The position numbers and the translations under genes were made by a program. A model generated the notes under the pieces. It did no database searches. It worked only from the letters and a program-made list of their open reading frames with translations, and was not told where the DNA came from. DNA of 9,705 bases from Lachnoclostridium sp. UBA7482 (GTDB lineage: Bacteria; Bacillota; Clostridia; Lachnospirales; Lachnospiraceae). The stretch is taken from assembly GCA_002479645.1 (NCBI GenBank), contig DLOO01000062.1, forward strand, positions 3,874 through 13,578, given 5' to 3'. Of the stretch, positions 5,781 through 9,705 are shown in pieces. Within the stretch, counting starts at the first letter, position 1, and each line of letters begins with the position of its first letter.

Positions 5781-6911
5781 TTAAGATTCATATTTGCATT
5801 TTTTTATAATAGCACGCAGGTACTCAGGAATGCGTGCCTTTTGTTTTTCCAGATCGTCGGCACGGAAGAAACAGACGCGATCCTTGCGTGTTACGGAAAA
5901 GGCAGGCGTGATGACGGCTTCGGGCTGCGGCAGGAATATGCCTTCCACCGCCAGGCGGGCATTGTCCCGGGTGCAGCGCATTTTCTGCGAAGCGGGGATG
6001 CCCTCCGCAAGCGAAGCATAGATGCAGATGTCTTCTTCGGGCAGATAGTAGTAGTCGCGGTAATTTTCGTAAAAATAATTCAGCGTAGCAGCAATCCGTG
6101 GGATGTGAACCTCGACAAGGGAAGCATTTCCGCAGATTCTTACATGGGATGTCTGCGTGTTGCAGGAGGATTCCCAACTCCATGAAATCTCGCACGGAAG
6201 CGGAGAATCGGGGACAAGAAGGCACACCGTTTCATCTGCATTTGCCGAAATGCCGGTGACCTGAAAGGCACCCTGTATCAAATCGATTACCGCACCGAGA
6301 GCGGAAATACGCGCAAGCCCCAGGACATCCTCACGATTGTGGCACAATAAAAGATCCAGCAGCTCCTTGGCACGCGGAGCGTCAAAGCGAATCCTGCCGA
6401 CATATTCTGTATACATAGGTATGAGTGCGCCGCCGTCGTAGATGTCCTCACGGTTTAGCATAAGCAGGGATTCCAGATGCTTCTGTCTTCGTCCCGGCAG
6501 CGGAAAGAGATGTTTGAGCGGAGCAAGGATGTGATACCAGTCCAATGTGCGACCGGTTTCCGGGAGACCGGTCAGACCGTAGAACTTCATACGTGCCGCA
6601 AGAAACGGAAGGTCAAAGGTTGTCCCGTTGTAGTGGCAAAGAAGCATGTCCGGCTTAATGGACTGCAGGAATTCGCGCAGAATCACAACTTCCTCGTCCG
6701 GGGACTCGGAAAACCACTGCTGCATTTCCCACAAACCGCTCGGAACTCCGGCTTCCGGTATGGGATAGCAGCAGCCGATTAAGTAAATGACGGAGCCGCG
6801 GGGTGACAAACCGGTAGTTTCGATGTCGAAGAAAACAGGCGCCTGCGTAGGGCTGCAAAGCGCTGCCGCAAGGGTAACTGCTTCTGTGTATTGTTCGCAA
6901 ATGTGTATCAC
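5781..6911 (-). CDS. YprB-like RNase H-fold (DEDD) exonuclease domain protein
   Basis: The 376-residue protein begins with an exonuclease-type RNase H fold of about 200 residues. Acidic catalytic motifs are visible: FFDIETTG with D29 and E31; CHYNGTTFDLPFL with D100; and HNREDVLGL with H191 and D195, the third motif. D124 in LDWYHIL and the KHLESLL segment at 144-150 also fit the PF13482 (YprB) family. It probably cleaves nucleic acid in the cytoplasm; the substrate is unknown. Residues from about 215 to the end form a second region that I cannot assign (YYYLPEED at 287-294, IFLPQPE at 325-331). The start is GTG at 6909-6911; the next in-frame Met is residue 63, which would remove the first catalytic motif. 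The gene diverges from cls. Its end converges on the TetR cassette across 157 non-coding bases. Confidence 0.88.
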   Translation of the reverse strand: MIHICEQYTEAVTLAAALCSPTQAPVFFDIETTGLSPRGSVIYLIGCCYPIPEAGVPSGLWEMQQWFSESPDEEVVILREFLQSIKPDMLLCHYNGTTFDLPFLAARMKFYGLTGLPETGRTLDWYHILAPLKHLFPLPGRRQKHLESLLMLNREDIYDGGALIPMYTEYVGRIRFDAPRAKELLDLLLCHNREDVLGLARISALGAVIDLIQGAFQVTGISANADETVCLLVPDSPLPCEISWSWESSCNTQTSHVRICGNASLVEVHIPRIAATLNYFYENYRDYYYLPEEDICIYASLAEGIPASQKMRCTRDNARLAVEGIFLPQPEAVITPAFSVTRKDRVCFFRADDLEKQKARIPEYLRAIIKKCKYES

Positions 6912-6947
6912 TCCCGACCACCGTTCCTTTCCTTTGTTTCTCTCTTA

Positions 6948-6976
6948 AATTTATCATGTTCTGCGTTTTTCGTAAA
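6948..6976 (-). promoter_or_regulatory. Possible promoter of the YprB-like gene
   Basis: On the minus strand TTTACG (6971-6976) and TAAATT (6948-6953) are separated by 17 bases, each matching four of six consensus positions. It lies about 36 bases upstream of the GTG start. No better candidate was found in the divergent spacer. Confidence 0.4.
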
Positions 6977-6996
6977 GAAAAAAAGGAATAAATCTT

Positions 6997-7025
6997 TTGA
7001 CGACAATTCAAAACTATGATATAGT
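6997..7025 (+). promoter_or_regulatory. Sigma-A promoter of cls (probably cls-ruvA-ruvB)
   Basis: TTGACG at 6997-7002 and TATAGT at 7020-7025 are 17 bases apart. Transcription would start near 7032. The TTG at 6997 is also the longest-frame start of the downstream ORF, so the promoter argues against that start. Confidence 0.7.
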
Positions 7026-7047
7026 AAAATCGGGTATGGAGGCAGAC

Positions 7048-8607
7048 ATGGCAGCAAGGCAGAAGCAAAATCGATGGATATGGAAAGTGCGTATCAGTGG
7101 TTTTTTACGTGCTTTTATTGTTGCGCTGCTTGTGCTTGTCCAGTTTTGGTTTATTTTCAAATTATCGGACTGGCTCAGAGATTCGACGATTTATTATTAT
7201 ACGCTTTTGTCGATAGCGAGCTTTTGGGTAATTATCCTGATGGTAAACGACAGCCAGAGTACGTCCTACAAGGTGGTCTGGACGGCGATTTGTCTGGCGT
7301 TGCCGATCAGCGGACATATTATGTACATTCTGTGGGGGAAGTCGTCATCGAACGGGAAGATGAGTCTGGAACTTCGCAGGCGAATGTGTTATGGCAGGGA
7401 TTATCTCGAATTTTCCGAAGAAACCATGAAAACCTATGAGGAGATGTACGGATACCGGAGCCGGATTGCAAAGTATCTGGAAGCTAAGCATTTCCCGCTT
7501 TACAAGAATAACCAGCTTCGCTATTACGGAATGGGGCAGGAGGCGTTCGCGGCTATCTTTGAGGATCTGCGCAAGGCCAGACGCTTTATTTTCCTTGACT
7601 TTTATATCGTGTCGGAAGGGCGTTTGTGGAATGAGATGCATGCCATTTTGTCGCAGAAGCGCAGGGAAGGCGTGGAGATACGTTTTGTCATTGACGATTT
7701 CGGATCGATGTTCCGGACTTCTAAGTATTTTCGGGATGAGCTGGAGGAAGAGGGCATTCAGGTGCGCATCTTCAATCCGGTGCACAAGTATATCCAGAAG
7801 CTTTATATGAATTTCCGAAGTCACCAGAAGCTTGTGATTATTGACGGTGAGATTGCTTATACCGGCGGAATCAATCTGGCAGACGAATATGCGAACTACA
7901 TTACCCGATTTGGTGTGTGGAAGGATGCGGCAATCCGAGTACGCGGGGATGCGGTACAGAGCTTTAACAATGCCTTTTTGCAGATGTGGGACGGATGCGA
8001 TCCAAAGGCGCCGTTTTCGGATTACGATGCGTACCGGCCGACGGGGATTTTCGCCGAAAACAATACTTTCTGTCAGTTTTTTACGGATGGACCAATCTTT
8101 CCGGACAATGCCGCGGAAAATGTTTATCATCAGATGGCAAACTCTGCGCAAAGGTACCTGTACATTACAACGCCGTATTTGATTATTGACGAAAAGATGC
8201 GCGATACGCTGTGCTTTGCCGCCAAAGCCGGCATTGATGTGCGGATTATTACACCGGGGATTCCGGATAAGAAGTCAGTAAAGCTTTTGACGAATTATAA
8301 TTACGGAGTGCTGCTGCACAGCGGTGTTCGTATCTACGAATACACTCCGGGATTTATTCATTCCAAAATTATATTGAATGAGCAGTGTGCGATTATCGGA
8401 ACGATCAACATGGACTACCGCAGCTTTTATCTGCAATACGAAGACGGCGCGTGCCTGACCGATCCGGCCATCGTTGCGTCGATCCGGTTGGATGTGGAGA
8501 AAACATTTGCAGAATGCCGGGAGATTAGCTATGAGGATTGGCTCAAACGCCCGTTTCGTTGGAAGATGGTGCAGCCGTTACTCAACCTGATGGCAACGCT
8601 GCTGTAA
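7048..8607 (+). CDS. cls: Cardiolipin synthase (phospholipase D family)
   Basis: The membrane enzyme condenses two phosphatidylglycerol molecules into cardiolipin and glycerol. From the chosen start it has 519 residues, typical for bacterial Cls. Two N-terminal membrane helices lie at about 19-39 and 49-66, with a further hydrophobic stretch at 75-96 (ICLALPISGHIMYILWG). Two phospholipase D domains follow. The first HKD motif is HQKLVIID with H259, K261 and D266. The second is HSKIILNE with H438 and K440 but E445 where Asp is expected. It is followed by the usual GTINMDYRSFYLQYE. The frame can be extended to TTG 6997, but that overlaps a promoter. ATG 7048 has GGAGG at 7038-7042, five bases upstream, and is preferred; ATG 7036 lacks such a site. 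ruvA starts 16 bases after the stop. Confidence 0.94.
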   Translation: MAARQKQNRWIWKVRISGFLRAFIVALLVLVQFWFIFKLSDWLRDSTIYYYTLLSIASFWVIILMVNDSQSTSYKVVWTAICLALPISGHIMYILWGKSSSNGKMSLELRRRMCYGRDYLEFSEETMKTYEEMYGYRSRIAKYLEAKHFPLYKNNQLRYYGMGQEAFAAIFEDLRKARRFIFLDFYIVSEGRLWNEMHAILSQKRREGVEIRFVIDDFGSMFRTSKYFRDELEEEGIQVRIFNPVHKYIQKLYMNFRSHQKLVIIDGEIAYTGGINLADEYANYITRFGVWKDAAIRVRGDAVQSFNNAFLQMWDGCDPKAPFSDYDAYRPTGIFAENNTFCQFFTDGPIFPDNAAENVYHQMANSAQRYLYITTPYLIIDEKMRDTLCFAAKAGIDVRIITPGIPDKKSVKLLTNYNYGVLLHSGVRIYEYTPGFIHSKIILNEQCAIIGTINMDYRSFYLQYEDGACLTDPAIVASIRLDVEKTFAECREISYEDWLKRPFRWKMVQPLLNLMATLL

Positions 8608-8623
8608 ACTGTGGAGGGAACAT

Positions 8624-9232
8624 ATGCTTCGATTTGTAAAGGGTACTCTGGCAATGCGGGACGAAAGCACAGCCGTTGTGGAATGCAGCGGAATCGGTTA
8701 TGAAATCATGCTTTCGACTGCCGACCTGGCTGCACTTCCCGCAGTCGGAAGTCCGGTGTGCCTGTATACCTTTTTGAATGTGAATGAAAATACCGGCGTC
8801 TCTTTGTTCGGTTTTTTGAATCCGGACGACCTGGCAATGTTCAAACTTCTGATTACGGTCAGCGGTATCGGGCCGAAGGGAGCACAGGCCATCCTGTCGG
8901 TAATGCCGGCGGACGTGCTTCGCTTTGCAATTTTGTCTGAGGACGCCAAGTCGATTGCAAAAGCGCCGGGTATCGGCGCAAAGACAGCAGGCAAGATGAT
9001 TATCGAATTGAAGGACAAGATGAATTTGCAGGAGGCATTTGAGAAAACATTGACAAATAATAAGCCTACTGCTGTAGATAATCAGTTGCAGGGAGCGAAG
9101 GAGGATGCAGTTTTGGCACTGGTTGCACTCGGGTATTCCAGGACAGATGCCACCAGAGCGGTCTCCTCGGCAGCGCTTACGGACAGTATGACGGTTGACG
9201 AGGTGTTGCGTCAGAGTCTGAAATATTTATAG
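8624..9232 (+). CDS. ruvA: Holliday junction branch migration protein RuvA
   Basis: RuvA binds four-way DNA junctions as a tetramer and loads RuvB rings during recombination and repair. The 202 residues match the normal length. Domain I, an OB fold, covers about 1-64 (VVECSGIGYEIMLS; SLFGF). Domain II carries two helix-hairpin-helix motifs, VSGIGPKGA at 79-87 and APGIGAKTAGKMI at 114-126. Domain III, the RuvB contact, covers about 155-202 (DAVLALVALGYSRTDATRAV). In the acidic pin E. coli has R54-E55-D56-A57; this protein has N-E-N-T at the same numbers, so one of the two acidic residues is missing. GGAGG lies just upstream of the ATG. The gene is close behind cls and 50 bases ahead of ruvB. 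Confidence 0.96.
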   Translation: MLRFVKGTLAMRDESTAVVECSGIGYEIMLSTADLAALPAVGSPVCLYTFLNVNENTGVSLFGFLNPDDLAMFKLLITVSGIGPKGAQAILSVMPADVLRFAILSEDAKSIAKAPGIGAKTAGKMIIELKDKMNLQEAFEKTLTNNKPTAVDNQLQGAKEDAVLALVALGYSRTDATRAVSSAALTDSMTVDEVLRQSLKYL

Positions 9233-9282
9233 GGTGAGAGCGGCAATATGCAAGAGCAATAAGATAGAAACGAGGGTTTTCT

Positions 9283-9705
9283 ATGGCAAGAAGAATTATT
9301 ACAACCGAGCAAATGCCGGAGGACAAGCAGTTGGAGGGCTCCCTGCGGCCCCGACATTTGACGGATTACATCGGACAGGAAAAGGTTAAGAAGAATCTTT
9401 CGGTTTATATAGAGGCAGCCAAGAGGCGAAACGAGGCGCTCGATCACGTGCTGTTCTTCGGACCGCCCGGTCTTGGTAAGACGACACTGGCAAACATTAT
9501 TGCCAATGAGATGGGAGCGAATATCCGCATTACCTCGGGACCGGCGATTGAGAAGCCCGGAGATATGGCGGCTATTCTGAATGGTTTGCAGGAGCGCGAC
9601 GTACTTTTCATTGATGAGATTCACCGCCTGAATCGTCAGGTGGAGGAGCTTCTGTACTCGGCGATGGAGGATTTTGCAATTGATATCGTTATCGGTCAGG
9701 GACCT
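9283..9705 (+). CDS. ruvB: Holliday junction helicase RuvB, N-terminal part (cut by window edge)
   Basis: The first 141 residues of the AAA+ motor that drives branch migration with RuvA are present and in frame to the window end. The RuvB-specific N-terminus ([16 protein letters not shown] at 17-32) is followed by Walker A GPPGLGKT at 60-67, the RuvB stretch [15 protein letters not shown] at 85-99, and Walker [11 protein letters not shown] at 107-116. [11 protein letters not shown] at 125-135 is also characteristic. Sensor motifs, arginine finger and the winged-helix domain lie beyond the window. The ATG at 9283 is preceded by GAGGG at 9272-9276. It is very probably co-transcribed with ruvA. 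Confidence 0.97.
   Translation, partial: MARRIITTEQMPEDKQLEGSLRPRHLTDYIGQEKVKKNLSVYIEAAKRRNEALDHVLFFGPPGLGKTTLANIIANEMGANIRITSGPAIEKPGDMAAILNGLQERDVLFIDEIHRLNRQVEELLYSAMEDFAIDIVIGQGP

Noticed and set aside
7345..8151. 268-codon minus-strand frame across cls
   Set aside because: It is antisense to the phospholipase D domains and lacks a ribosome binding site or recognisable motif.
9248..9262. Four-codon frame (ATG CAA GAG CAA TAA) between ruvA and ruvB
   Set aside because: It is too short to judge, has no convincing ribosome binding site, and there is no sign of a leader-peptide hairpin.

Overview
The window looks like chromosomal DNA of an anaerobic, fermentative Clostridia member, most likely a Lachnospiraceae-type organism. 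This rests on the acetate-forming pta-ackA pair next to rpmF, a zinc-ribbon form of ribosomal protein L32, strong AGGAGG-type ribosome binding sites, TTGACA/TATAAT promoters, and moderate GC in the core genes. The family placement is inferred from protein style; no 16S rRNA is present.

Layout from left to right. Bases 1-850 (minus) hold the N-terminal 283 residues of a calcium-type P-type ATPase, cut by the window edge. It diverges from pta (1068-2063) and ackA (2137-3324), the phosphotransacetylase and acetate kinase that turn acetyl-CoA into acetate and ATP. A weak terminator-like hairpin follows ackA. Next come a consensus sigma-A promoter and rpmF (3487-3672, L32), then a strong intrinsic terminator at 3758-3795. 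Bases 3959-5623 carry a compact, visibly AT-richer three-gene cassette: a small two-helix membrane protein, a TetR-family regulator, and a six-helix membrane protein whose start lies one base after the tetR stop. The last two are probably translationally linked. Neither membrane protein belongs to a family whose function I can name. The cassette ends in a short non-coding stretch with a perfect 22-bp TetR-operator-like dyad (5699-5720).

Bases 5781-6911 (minus) encode a YprB-like DEDD/RNase H-fold exonuclease with an unassigned C-terminal half. It diverges from a cardiolipin synthase gene (7048-8607), whose promoter overlaps the longest possible reading frame and so fixes a start further downstream. 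ruvA (8624-9232) and the 5' part of ruvB (9283 to the window end) follow closely on the same strand, and are probably read through from cls. RuvAB is the Holliday-junction branch-migration motor.

The core genes are ordinary housekeeping functions. The parts that deserve attention are the TetR/membrane-protein cassette with its nearby orphan dyad, the absence of yceD and plsX around rpmF, a D-to-E change in the second HKD motif of cardiolipin synthase, and an altered acidic pin in RuvA. No CRISPR array, rRNA, tRNA, insertion sequence or phage gene was seen.
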